A stretch of DNA of 64,000 nt from Seriola aureovittata (Eukaryota; Chordata; Actinopteri; Carangiformes; Carangidae), in the NCBI RefSeq assembly GCF_021018895.1, contig NC_079379.1, forward strand, positions 22,128,276 to 22,192,275, given 5' to 3'. How positions within the stretch are numbered: the stretch's first letter is position 1; each line of letters begins with the position of its first letter. The notes below the pieces were generated by a model. The model was given only the letters and a program-made list of their open reading frames with translations, searched no databases and was not told where the DNA came from. Below, in pieces: positions 36,039 to 47,055 of this stretch. The position numbers and the translations under genes are program-made.

Positions 36039-36146
36039 GCTGGTATGAAAAGGCAATGTGTTCAATGGGGCTGATGTGTTGTCTAAACTGACATGGTTAC
36101 TATATGTGTTCAGCTGGTGTTGTGTAAACTGACCTGAATTTGTTAA

Positions 36147-36367
36147 CCTCCTAAGACCCGAGCTCTATACTTTGCTATATAGGCTGATTGGGACCTGAGA
36201 AAAATGATGTCCACATATGAGGACATTAGTTTTAAATTTCGATTACTGAGTGGCAGTATAATATCCTCATATGTGGTCACCAGGCCTTTGTTGAGAAAAA
36301 GTTAGTATTGTGGTCTAGAGAACCCAAAATGTGAGGTCCACATATGTGGACGCCAGGTCCTAGGAGG
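36147..36367. mobile_element. Nested TTAA-flanked MITE in piggyBac
   Basis: Begins CCTCCTAAGACC after TTAA (36143-36146) and ends GGTCCTAGGAGG before TTAA (36368-36371), giving 11 of 12 terminal bases inverted. Internal inverted words 'gtccacatatgaggac' and 'gtccacatatgtggac' add further palindromic structure. About 221 bp, no coding capacity. TTAA on both sides points to a piggyBac-type transposase, but the ends differ from those of the host element, so another family member moved it. It sits inside the 3' part of the host element. Confidence 0.85.
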
Positions 36368-36839
36368 TTAAATTTCAAATGGTGTTCAAATAAATGAAAA
36401 TCAATAGTTACAAAAAACCTTGCTTCATTTGTAAATTTGTTGAATTTTTTCCAATCATATCTTGATTGTTATTGATTTTCTTTTTTTATTACATTTTATT
36501 AAAAAACAAACAAAATCGAGTAGCACTTTAATTTGTAAGTGTGATCTAAGAAAGGTAAAGGGCAAATATTAACCATAAAAGTAAATGCTGTTTACTGTAT
36601 ATTGCTTGTAATTGAGATGAAGTAAACATCTGTTAAGTATTTTAATAGAAAATTGTTTGATTGTGTTGAATTAAACCCCAACAAATGCAGCGGGTCCACC
36701 AGACCCGCCAACACTGGCTGAGTAACAAAAATATGAACATCACACAAGGGTTAAGAAGCCGTGGTTTTCACAGGCTGAATTTAGAAAATGTATGTGAGCT
36801 CTCAGTTCTGAAGTTGGAAAAAGCAGAGGAAACATGAGT

Positions 36840-37165
36840 GTAGCCGATGTTGTCTCAAGTCGGGCATACACGAGTTTCTGACCGGATTTATGAGCCATTC
36901 GACTTGTTTTCGGACTGAATTTCAGCTTCACCGTGTGTTGTTTGCTGCACAGTGCACCGGGGGGAAACGAGCAGCGATCAACTGCTCCCGACCGCTCGCT
37001 GGACGTTTGGATGAATATCTGACATGTCTGAAATTTTGGTTGTCAGCCTCTCGTACAGTTGAAGCAGAGCCACAAAGCGTCATACGGACAGAAAATATGG
37101 AGGAGAAAGGTTGGCAGGAAAGAGCCACCAAGCTTCAGCTGCCTGGTTCTATTGTTGTTGTGATT
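36840..37165 (+). repeat. Possible transposon-derived repeat, unclassified
   Basis: Words such as 'cgggcatacacgagtttctg', 'aactgctcccgaccgctcgc' and 'ggatgaatatctgacatgtc' resemble a dispersed fish element by recall. No second copy is present here to test this. An open frame at 36890-37168 lacks a recognised domain. Confidence 0.3.
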
Positions 37166-40100
37166 TAGCAAGCTGGTTAGCTTGTTAGTTTGTTAACCCT
37201 GATGATAATTAAATTAAAAAGACTTGGAAATATGAATTTTCACATTTGACTCCTGTGCAATTACACTATTTTCAAGGATCAAAATATGTGAAAGGAAACT
37301 GAAACAACAACAAAAGAAACACAAATACAAAAAAAACAAACCCTTAGCTCAAGGCATACTTACATAGGTTTTCCTGGAGTTTTCAACTGCATCACATGGT
37401 CCAGCAGATGAAGTCTTTGATTTGATAACACATCGGATCTTTCCTGAAACATTTGAAATTAAAGGTGTTAGTATTAGACATAAAAGCTGGCAGGCTTAAA
37501 AAAAAAATAATAATTCAACATTCAAAAAGTAACAGAATTGAAGCAGCAGAGGCCGAAATATCTCGACCTTTAGTCACTAAGATTAGTTATACACCCAGAA
37601 ACCCTGGATCCTTCATTTCCCATAATGCAACATCGATAATAGCATCTTTCAATAGGCTGTTGCTGCCTGATAAACCTTCTTTAAACCTGGTTTGTGAATC
37701 TACACAATACAATACGAATCCACTACAGGAAGTGACACGACTTAAGTTTCAGTCCAGATTGTCTGAACAAAAATGATTTGATAAGTGAATATTAACTGAC
37801 GGGCAAATGATTTCCACAACTCAAGGCCGTTTTCATCATTACTCTTCATTTATTCTTTGTACAGTGCAGAATAGCTGCAAGTCATGTGACCTATTCATCA
37901 AAAAAATACAATGCTCTTCTTTTCATTATAGGTCAACAGTGACATTACAGCGGCCTCGTCACTGCTCTCACTTCAGGAGTGTTTACAGGTTGTGTTTTTT
38001 CTTGCTGAACCAAGTCCAGGTTCACAGGAGAAAACACATCTAGGCCACGTAATTAGACCATGAGGCAAAGTAGCACAACAGATCCAGACAAGACCAAAGT
38101 TCTGCAGCCGTTCTAGCTAAGAGTGTGAAATCATAAATACAAAGTCCAAACACAGACATTGTAGGGGCAAATCATGGCAATTATAGAGTTGACTAACTAA
38201 CTTTATATAATTATAATAATTATTATAATAATGTAGAAATTGAAAGAGAAAAATCTTCCAGTAAATCTCACTAGGAGCATGATGGGAAATAATCTCAAAG
38301 AAATCTGATCATAGTCTTGCAAATAGTGACCCTGCAACATCCCCAGTCTTATCTTATAGTCTGTGACTAAAAACTCTGTGACTTATGACACATTGTCTTG
38401 AAATGTGAGAGGGCGTCAGACTTCAGCCTTTTAAGAGTCTTAAGAGTTAGGCTCAGCTGTATTCAGGCTCAGCTCTGGACCTAATGCTAATCGTAGTTAT
38501 AATTTGTTAACAAGCAGTGCAAGTCACACTAACTGCCCTGTGAGGTTCATTAATGCTCATTAAACACCAGATACAAAATCACTGATTTCATGAAAGCATA
38601 TATTCATATATTATAAATGATTATATGATACGTTTAAGCATATAAGAACAAATGAGCTTATGATTATAATATCTTAGTATTAGAAGACAAGACTAAAAGT
38701 TGTAATTACTCACAAAAAAAAGCTAAATCACCGGATGAATACTGTTTTAAATCAAACTGGTTTAACCTCTGCTCTGTACAGCAGTGTGTGTGCAACATGT
38801 CAGACTCAGCTCATCAGGCTCAGGCCTACAGTGTCTTTCATTACTCCAATCTGTATTTTGTCAGCCGCAGCTTAAGGCTCAACTGTGCTTTAATTTTAAT
38901 GGTACTGCCATATTTGCACAGAGCTGGTATCAATTTAGATATTTCTGTGGGAGCAGCTACATCAGTTCAGACGGCATTGTGTTCACTCTGTCTTTTGAAT
39001 AACTATCGACAGCACATCTGTTTGATAAAGCGATACTAATATGATAACAGACCACCCAAAATGAGGTACATCACTTACAGAAAGACTCTAAGCTCAGTTG
39101 CATTACATGATACAGATCAGAGACATGGCATTCCCCTGCTGCTGTAATTATGCACCGCAATGGTGCCAATGCATTTAAAGCAGCCACATTATTACAACTG
39201 ACAGTAGACTCATCTCTTCATCACTTATTCAGTGTGAGGCAATTTTCCAAGGCCTCCCCAGATGGTTGTCAATTTTATGCAAAATGGAAAAGAGATTCAG
39301 TCCAGCCAAGCTCAAATTGATATCTCCAAGCCTCAGGTTGGATAGTTATTTTCAAGCCTTGAAATAAAAGTATGGGGTCTCGGACTCATATATGTCTGAC
39401 AAAAGTGACAAAAAAAATACATGTTTCCCACAGATATTTTTCAAGAAGGATAACAAAACATCCCAGCTGGCTTTTATGGAACCATTTATTCCACTTTAAC
39501 ATCACCCACACTTTTGTGGGTCATTTAGGTTGCCTTAAAAGTGGCCATTAGCACAGCTTTCAGAGACAGGGACCTCTTGTACGAGGAGCACCACTTGATA
39601 CAAAGAGCTTTCCTCTTCTGATCTTTCTGTCTAAATGCATGGCCTCAGCCCCAAAACAAACACATCACGCAGGGTTAAATTATAATGTGTCCAGATAACA
39701 GTTTGAAATGCATTAATGGCACACGCATCAAGTGTATTCACTCTACAGCCTATTATTAGTAAATACGACTTGCTCACACAATGCAGCTTTTCATTATCAG
39801 TATAAAACCCTGACACTATCCTGCTGTGCCATTCATGCACATCTTGTATATGACTGTGATTTGTTCTTTCGCTCTTGTTTTTCACTTTTATTTGATGGGT
39901 TGTTTTTTCTTTGAGTCCATGATGAACAGGCTGGACTTGACCTCACTGAACCCCTGCCTCACACACTGTCAGCTGACTGACATCCACCGCTGTGAACAAA
40001 AAGGCACTTTTACAGTAATATAATTGCTTTTTTCAGTTATGTTTTTGTTAAATTTCAAATGGTGAAAATATTCCAACATCCAAAGACTCACCTCCTTAAT

Positions 40101-40480
40101 TTGTACTAAATTACATACAGGACATTATACTGCAAAGCCACAGGTGAGAAATGGCTCCGGGATACCCAGTTGTCAATATTTATACACTGTCAATGTTGTG
40201 AATTGTTTCCACTTGTCGGTCAGAGTTGAAGCTGATTGATTCTCATTTTACAACATAAGAAAGTTGGAACTAGCAGCTCAAACAAAGGCAGTAACCTGAT
40301 CGAAGTGTTAGCGGCCACTGGTCATTCTCTGCATAGACGATGTTAGTTGACTGGCAGCTGCAGATCTTCCTATGCTCAGATGGGCATGAATGACTGTGTT
40401 AGAACTACAACTCCCAAGGTGCTTTTTGGTAAGAATCACCAAACTTAAAATTGTGTTACTAATCTAACTAAGGGTCCAAA
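37166..40480. other. Unique non-coding stretch, no gene seen
   Basis: Moderately AT-rich, complex. No transposon or coding motif is recognised. Short open frames at 37453-37776, 38784-39039 and 39631-40023 have no family features. Confidence 0.4.
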
Positions 40481-40484
40481 AGTT

Positions 40485-40775
40485 CCTCTAAAGCCGCGTT
40501 TCCACTGCAGGAACTTTCCCCAGTGACCAGGAAGCTTTTGAGGAACTATGCGCGTTTCGACCACAGGATCCAGGGTCTAAATATATTTTATTTTGTATTG
40601 AATCAATGCAGGACTCAATTTGTCCCGTATACTCGACTGGACGTCGATTAATTTTTCATACGTCATCGGCCTGATTTGCATAATCTTCCTGGGACGTGCA
40701 GCAGCCCACCCTGAGTTTCAAAACTGCTTTTCAGAAAACTATGGGTCCATCTTTATATACAGTCTATGATCCAGA
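40485..40775 (+). repeat. Possible fish DNA-element remnant
   Basis: 'aaagccgcgtttccactgcagg', split by words, and the downstream 'tccatctttatatacagtct' are phrases I associate with very common percomorph repeats. The class and borders are not visible from the sequence. Confidence 0.35.
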
Positions 40776-41591
40776 CATGCTGCTGACACACAGTACGTAC
40801 GGCCATGAGTCCATATCCATCACTGGTCTTTGAGGATATCTGTTAATATCCCACATGACGACCGTGCTAACAAAGTAAAATACAGTATGAAAGATAATAT
40901 GCAGCTGGTATAGACAGGGACTTATTTTATCTTCTGCTGTGTTTCAGTTCTGCTACATAACAAAAGACTCTGCAGAGAGCCACAGAGGGTTTAAATTGAT
41001 GTAATGACTGTAAAAGATGCGGTACCCTTTGCTTTGATTTATTAGCTACCGTTCAATGTAACTGTACCCACATTTGAAAGGTACATATTGGTCACAGCCC
41101 GCTATCGATTTCTCTGCAGTTAAATGGATGGCTTTGTTTAGCAGTGAAAAAGCGAGCAATTTTACCCGCACCAGCAAGCTGTTTAATAGTCCCAAATCTA
41201 TATTTCATTAAAATGATGACACATTGCACCCCTCGCCCTCTCCTAACTCCTGTTCTATTGATCTCCAACAGTTTGGGCCTTGTATAGGATAATAAATTGT
41301 CCCGGTATCAGCGGCATTCTTTTTTAAACACTCAACTTCCATTATACTTATAATGAAACACAGGAATCACAAACTGAAATGAGGGAATTTGAGGTCAACG
41401 TGCTATGAATCCTTATCACTCCAAATGCGTTATAGCGCAATTTCGTCCTCATGATTTCCATGCACAGCAGATGGACAGTGAGTACAATCTAGGAATGTTC
41501 TCACATGATGTACTGTATGCGCTCTAACAGAGGAGGAGAAACAGGTGAATCCATCTCACTTAGCGGCTCATAGTTGCCCATTTTCTTTTAA

Positions 41592-41609
41592 GGGGGGGGG
41601 GGGGGGGGG
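41592..41609. repeat. Poly-G run of 18
   Basis: Eighteen consecutive Gs in a moderately AT-rich background. Confidence 0.9.
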
Positions 41610-42524
41610 TAACAGTGAAAGGCGCGGAAATCAATTGCATTTTCTCTATTTTTCTCCACTCACACAAACTCTGCTCACAAGTGCCCCTGAACGATCCCCG
41701 GGAAAATCCCCGCTTCACAAGCTCGCAACGTGTCATCATTCATGAAACGATGACCTTTACTGTCCCTAAACGCCACGTAGCGTTTAGCTGGAAAAGACAG
41801 CGCTGGACTTTTCCTGCTCTCCTCCTTTTTTTTTTTTTTTTTTTCGTTTTATTTTCACACAATTAAACCCAAGTAAAGAGCCAGAGCAGCTCAAATTGGG
41901 ATGAGAGAATGTTTCAGTAATGGGAACCTGTTGTGTTTATGATGAATACTGGCCAATCTGTCTGCCTCTGGAGGGTAAACAAGTTTGACATTTGGTGTTG
42001 ACCTTATCCCTTCTATTAGGCTGCTTGTTTTTCTGACAGAGATGGATAAGGGTGCTTTTTCTCATTTCATCATATAGAATGATGCTGGTTAACAAGGTGT
42101 CCTTGTTAGGTCAAAGCGTATTCACATTTACATGTTTCACTGGGACTGTCACATCTGAGGTGAGCTCATAATGAACACGAGCTGCTGTGGCCACTGGTGT
42201 ACAAAAAAACCAAAACAAAACATGTTGACTTCTAGTTTTATTTTTTTGTCAGGGTCCAATAATTTTCAGATCCATGAATGTCTATCAATACTCACTAATA
42301 ATGAATCAGTTCATTATTAAACGGTTGTATGAAAGCTTGCACAGGAAATAAATAAAAGCCAGCTGAGGAGGAGAAGACGTTACCATGGCTGAGCATAAGA
42401 GAATAGAGTGCCGCTGCCTACACAAAGTCAAAGAGTAAATCAAAGAGACGTCACAATACTGAACACACCGCTTGATTGACAAGTGACCTCTGGGAGGTGC
42501 AGTGCAGGAACGCCGCAGCAAGAT

Positions 42525-42540
42525 GCTAATCAGGATTAGC
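42525..42540. promoter_or_regulatory. Palindromic homeodomain (OTX/PITX-type) site
   Basis: GCTAATC and GATTAGC are perfect inverted arms separated by AG. The right arm gives GGATTA, the core favoured by K50 homeodomains such as OTX, PITX and CRX; the left arm is the near variant TGATTA on the other strand. Paired sites two bases apart fit dimeric homeodomain binding. Confidence 0.35.
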
Positions 42541-43309
42541 ACCTGGGATCTGTGGTGTGCGGCGGCCGACTGTGATAAAAGAACAGACGTGGAAGTTTGA
42601 CCCAGAGTGACCCAGACGCACTCTACTCACCTTCATGTATCTCTTTCACCTCACAAAGTATTATAAAAGCTTTACTGTGACCGTGCATTTCCACATTACT
42701 GAAAAATATGAGGACATGAAGGAAACTAAGGCATTTCTGATGGTGTCTGTCTTGGCTCAGCTGTACCAAAATAAAGTTTGCAGGGACGACTCATGAAATG
42801 TGATTAATTTATGACCTTTCTCCACACAAACCTAATTAACCCACCAGTCAAATCCAGAATATACTATGAGCTCAAACAACATGCGATTCATTTTTTTTTT
42901 CCTACTGTATCTGTGTTGCTGGACTCACAGTAAATCTTGAGCTGATCTGTACGGCACCATTAACATAAAAGGGTCAGCTTAGGTTTTTCTTACTTTAGTC
43001 AACTGCAGTGCTTTTGACCAGATGTGTGGGTTTCACATTGCTTAGCTTGTCCATAGAAGGTTACCCAAGACTTCTAAAAGCCATGAGGTTATTTCAGTAT
43101 TAAATTATGAGTCATAAAGATGATCTGCTTATGTTAGAAAACAACACGGAGCAGCACCGCAGTCACAAGTGGGATTTCATACTACATAAGAGACATTAGC
43201 TCTGGGGGCAGAAACTCACCTCGCAGGGTCCTGATTAAAAATCAGACTGATGCAGCAGGTGTTTCTCTTGAGGTTGATCCAGCAGAACGGTAATTCTAAC
43301 TGCTACTGG

Positions 43310-43714
43310 AGACTGTCCTCCTGTGAAAAACAAGCCCATAGGTCGTTTGTTCAGCAGGTTATCATGACCCATAATTACATTTTGTTGCTAGGCGACATCT
43401 AGTGGTCGTAGACATAATGACAGGAGCAAAGGTAAAAAAAAAAGTGCAGTGACGTAATATAAAGAGAGACAAAGTACAGGAATATGACGCAGGAGAGCGG
43501 TGTTCGATTCCCATGTGAATGTAGCAGTTTCTGCTATTTCTATTATCCACGAGCGCAAAATTAACTACGTTATTACTGTTACCGTGACAACAAAGAAGCA
43601 CATATTTTAACCCAAACCACAATCTTTTCCTAAACCTAACCAAGTAGTTTTTCTGCCTAAACCTAGCCAAGCATGACTGCTATTATTGTAACCATGACAA
43701 CAAAGGTCCAGTAC
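43310..43714 (+). repeat. Interspersed repeat family B, copy 2
   Basis: Collinear with 20038-20520: 'aaacaagcccataggtcgtt', 'ttgctaggcgacatctagtgg', 'gacaggagcaaaggt', 'agagagcggtgtt', 'aacccaaaccacaatctttt' and a final 'ttattgtaaccatgacaaca'. The minus-strand open frame at 43362-43670 parallels the one in copy 1 and is a by-product of the repeat. Confidence 0.75.
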
Positions 43715-43844
43715 ACCTGCCGCCGTGGGGGCGAACATTATGGTTGGAGGACTTGTTGGCTACTGACCCATTAGTGACTTCATAGCTGGTTGCCGACGGA
43801 TGCCTTCTTCTAAACCTAGCAACCATCATCATCAGTACAATCCT

Positions 43845-43946
<102 letters not shown>

Positions 43947-44085
43947 GTACCGGCTAAAAACACAAAACTCACTATGTAACTGAACTTTGCCCTTTCTGCT
44001 CATCTTAATGACGTATTTTTTCGTCGTAGTTTTATTTTTGTAGTATTTTTTGTTTTCAAAAGCATTTTTCATAGACAATAATTGT

Positions 44086-44086
44086 T

Positions 44087-44121
<35 letters not shown>
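44086..44121. repeat. (TAAC)n microsatellite, inverse of the upstream array
   Basis: About nine TAAC units, the reverse complement of GTTA. Together with 43845-43946 it forms an inverted pair able to fold into a stem of roughly 36 bp. Confidence 0.9.
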
Positions 44122-44123
<2 letters not shown>

Positions 44124-44125
44124 GG

Positions 44126-44425
44126 CAATGTCTTACTTTGGTTTATGACCAAATTAAATTTCAGCGCCAGCTTTCTTATCATCCTGCAGGTCATTGGGTT
44201 TGCATGCACACAGGACGCCGGCATTCACAAATATTTGCAGAACTAATGACATTCCCATCAGCCACAGCTGTACTTTGTGGTTTGTGCTAAATAGCAAATA
44301 TTAGCATGCTAACATGCTAAACTATGATTATGACCACGGTAAATCGTACACCTGCTTGACACAGGCATTGCAGCATTATCATTGTGAGCTTGTCAGCTGA
44401 TAGCATGTAGCCAAAAATGCTACTG
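44126..44425 (+). repeat. Interspersed repeat family C, copy 2
   Basis: 'ctttggtttatgaccaaat', 'gcagaactaatgacattccc', 'atcagccacagctgtacttt', then 'agcatgctaacatgctaaac' and 'attgtgagcttgtcagctg' match 58046-58435 in order. This is the well-known percomorph repeat rich in TTAGCATGCTAA words. It is non-coding. Confidence 0.75.
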
Positions 44426-44520
44426 CACATTAAGAACTTAAGGAGAATTATTCAAGATGAACATTCCCCTGCTTAAGAAATGTAGTTTTACCATCTAAAA
44501 CCAATAATTAAAATCAAGTA

Positions 44521-44660
44521 TTCATGGGCATCCCGATAGCTGAGTGGTGAGGGCGCATAACAAGTGGGCACAAATGCCCTGAGCAATAAGTCCCTATACG
44601 CTCTGTCAATCTTCACTGGCCTCCCAAATAAAGGCAAGAAAATCCCCCCCCCAAAAAAAA
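44521..44660 (+). repeat. tRNA-derived SINE, degraded
   Basis: An A-box-like TAGCTGAGTGG lies at 44537-44547, as in tRNA genes, followed by 'gagggcgcataacaagtggg' and, after a short body, the tail 'tcccaaataaaggcaagaaa' and an A-rich end with C/A runs. The order fits a common fish tRNA-derived SINE whose tail reads 'caaataaaggcaaaaa'. No clear B box remains, so it is an old copy. Confidence 0.65.
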
Positions 44661-44839
44661 AACAAAACAACAAAAGAAAAACATCAGGTCTTTCACAAAG
44701 TATTTTTCAGTCAGGCCAACGATTTAACGAACCCTGATCCCGTGATCATGATGATGGCTGTGTTTTGGCCAAGGTTAGCATTCTTGAGTCTGTGGTACTT
44801 CTCCAGGCTTGTGAGGCTTTCTGAATCATAAACATCTTT

Positions 44840-45560
44840 CTTTTGTCAGTTCACAGACTCTGGGACCTGTGAGAACACATTACAAGGCCTGTGCCTCCAC
44901 CTGAACCCTGGCTCTGATTACAGAAAAGAGCAGGTGTGAATTAAGCGGGTGCAACAGGATAGCTTCCTGTGAATAAATGCATTTTGATTATGAGCAAACA
45001 TTGCCCTCCTTTGGCCCTCATTATGCAAATGAGGAATTGTATTTTAGGGGAAGGGAAGGGATGCAAGGCAAGGGTGATTTGTTTGCAGGAGGATTTTGTG
45101 CAGCCTGGCAGTCATATGCTGTTGATTAACGGACTAATGGACAGGCAGCAGAGTGGGGTGAAGTAATTTCATACCAATCACTATTCATTACTTAATGAGA
45201 GATGATGACTCGGGGCACTCTCCAGCTCAAATGGCAGCAAAAGGCAAAGTTGATGAATCGTAATAAAAAAATCATATCATTATTTACCTCTTTAAATTCA
45301 CCGGGGCCAAGGAACATAATTAAGAGGCGCACGGGACAAAGATGGAACAGTTTTTTTTTTCCAAAGAAAGACAATCATTTATCATGACCTAATAGGATTT
45401 TTGTTTACGGCTCAGGCCATCATAATAGCCACAGTCTTTACCTGTTGAACCAAAGTATAATCGAATCAAATAAACATCCACAATATAGTTCACCTTTGTG
45501 ATGCAGCTCGGTAACGCACGGCTTCCCATTTACTCTGCAGATGAATGAAACAGAAAGAGT
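44840..45560. promoter_or_regulatory. Enhancer-like unique block with POU octamer
   Basis: Complex, repeat-free sequence holding a perfect octamer ATGCAAAT at 45023-45030, 'cataattaagag' near 45316 and several TAAT cores. Short open frames overlap on both strands at 44969-45387 without protein motifs. The texture is that of a vertebrate conserved non-coding element; alignment to other fish would decide. Confidence 0.35.
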
Positions 45561-46229
45561 CGTCTTACTTAATGATTTCACTTGATTAAATTTTGCGGGA
45601 TTTTATTTTAATGACATGTTATTTCTGTAGTTTGTGCAGCGGATAATGAAGTTGTAATCTTAAAGCAATGATACAAGAAAACATGTTTATTTGAGCTACT
45701 GAAATGGACAGTGTTGTGATTGACAAACAGAGCGGAGCTAAACATTAGGACACACAGCGGGACAGTATAATGAAAACATTCTTCATGCAGTGGTAATTGA
45801 CAGAGTAATGTATGTACAGAACATTTCAAAATGTAAATTATAAGCTTGATCTGTCTTTTCTATTTAATTTGTGTCTCTCAAAGTCCAAAGTTCACTACGT
45901 ATTAGTCGATATGGTGTAATACAATATGCACCACTAAATTACAATATCATATGAAATTAAAAAAGGGACTTGAACTGGGCCCTACAATATTTCTTAATCC
46001 TGAAGCCTTGTCTTGTTCTTTTTTTTTTTTAATTTTGGTTAATTGTTTTAAATAACTATTAGATACCAATTGAAAATATGAAAATGACGCCCACATTGTA
46101 ATAAACAACTAAAACTACTTGGTTATGGTTAGAAAAAGATCGTGTTTAGTTTAAAAGTCTACAACAGGATGTTCAACCGAAACACAAAAAGAGGTTCTTT
46201 TAAACAACCAATGCTGCTCTTATATAAAT
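45561..46229. other. AT-rich unique stretch, nothing recognised
   Basis: A T run at about 46019-46030. The minus-strand open frame at 45608-45829 has no motif. Confidence 0.4.
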
Positions 46230-46640
46230 TTATTTATAAATCTGAACATTTGTGAAGCTGGAACCACTGAATATTTTTTGCTTCATAAATTACAGGAGCG
46301 ATGATTATCCGAATTGTTGACACTTCATTTTCTGTCAAATCAACATCAGTTGTTTCTGATCTAAATATGCCAAATATGTGTTTGTTTACTTGAAGGTGGC
46401 CTGGCCGGGGCCTGCAGCTCATTTTATTGCCCCCTGCCATCCTCATGCAGGTTGGCCCGGACATGGATGACACACCTTCTTTCAAATCCATCATTCATCC
46501 TGACAGTAATGCAGTAAATGTCCTCTGTGCTGAGATCACAATGAGAATCATTGTACATCCAAAAATAATGATTCCGCTTCAGCGTCAGCTTCACAGTCTT
46601 CAGAAAAACATTATTAATGTGCCATAAATCACAGTTTTGC
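46230..46640. promoter_or_regulatory. Enhancer-like unique block
   Basis: Low stop density on both strands and motif-dense text, including 'gatgattatccgaattg', 'tgtttgtttac' (forkhead-like TGTTTAC) near 46380 and 'cattattaatg' near 46610. No domain appears in either open frame. A conserved regulatory element is more likely than a gene, but this is inference. Confidence 0.35.
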
Positions 46641-46998
46641 TTGTTAAAGAATTGCAGGATTTTTGTTTTATGTCCCCATTTTTACAATGAGATATGTGGT
46701 AGATTTTATGGGTTTCAAAGCAGCTTTCATTTCTATCTCTGCAGGATTTTTTGGTTTTTTTTAGAGAGCTGTTACTGCAGGAACTGAGGTGCCCAGATGA
46801 AGTGCAGAAGTGCATATGGTCCAATAATCTAATCCATATGGTTGAAGTTATTCCTCATGTAAACATCCAATTAAATATGCTCACTCATTCTCCTCGTAGT
46901 GTTGATCTATCATTACTGAACAGGTGCTGTTTGAATAGAGGACTGTGTAAATTTTGGAGCTTGCCGAATCTCTCCTCTCCCTTGACAGTTGGTGTGCG

Positions 46999-47001
<3 letters not shown>
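46641..47001. other. Unique stretch, nothing recognised
   Basis: Open frame 46751-47059 runs into the GT array and has no family motif. Confidence 0.4.

Positions 47002-47054
<53 letters not shown>
47002..47054. repeat. (GT)n microsatellite
   Basis: About 26 TG units preceded by GTGCGCG. Confidence 0.95.

Positions 47055-47055
<1 letters not shown>

Larger units (their letters stand above)
35111..36750 (+). mobile_element. piggyBac element, complete ends, internally deleted
   Basis: The element starts CCCTTGTGTGGTGTTC after TTAA (35107-35110) and ends with the inverse of CCCTTGTGTGATGTTC before TTAA (36751-36754), so 15 of 16 terminal bases are inverted repeats and the target duplication is TTAA, diagnostic of piggyBac. 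Palindromic subterminal words 'cgggtctgtgggacccg' (left), 'gggtccactggaccc' (about 35309) and 'cgggtccaccagacccg' (right) are typical of fish members. About 1.6 kb remains. It holds a (GT)n array, a TATA-like promoter, the start of a transposase, a frameshifted catalytic scrap, and a second MITE inserted at 36147-36367. It cannot make transposase but its ends look competent for mobilisation in trans. Confidence 0.93.
40776..43309. other. Unique non-coding stretch
   Basis: No gene is recognised. It contains an 18-base G run (41592-41609), a T run (41826-41844) and a homeodomain-type palindrome at 42525-42540. Open frames at 41545-41866 and the minus-strand frame at 42306-42542 lack motifs. Confidence 0.4.

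Noticed and set aside
44521..44600. tRNA gene
   Set aside because: An A-box is visible, but there is no cloverleaf or B box; it is a SINE body.
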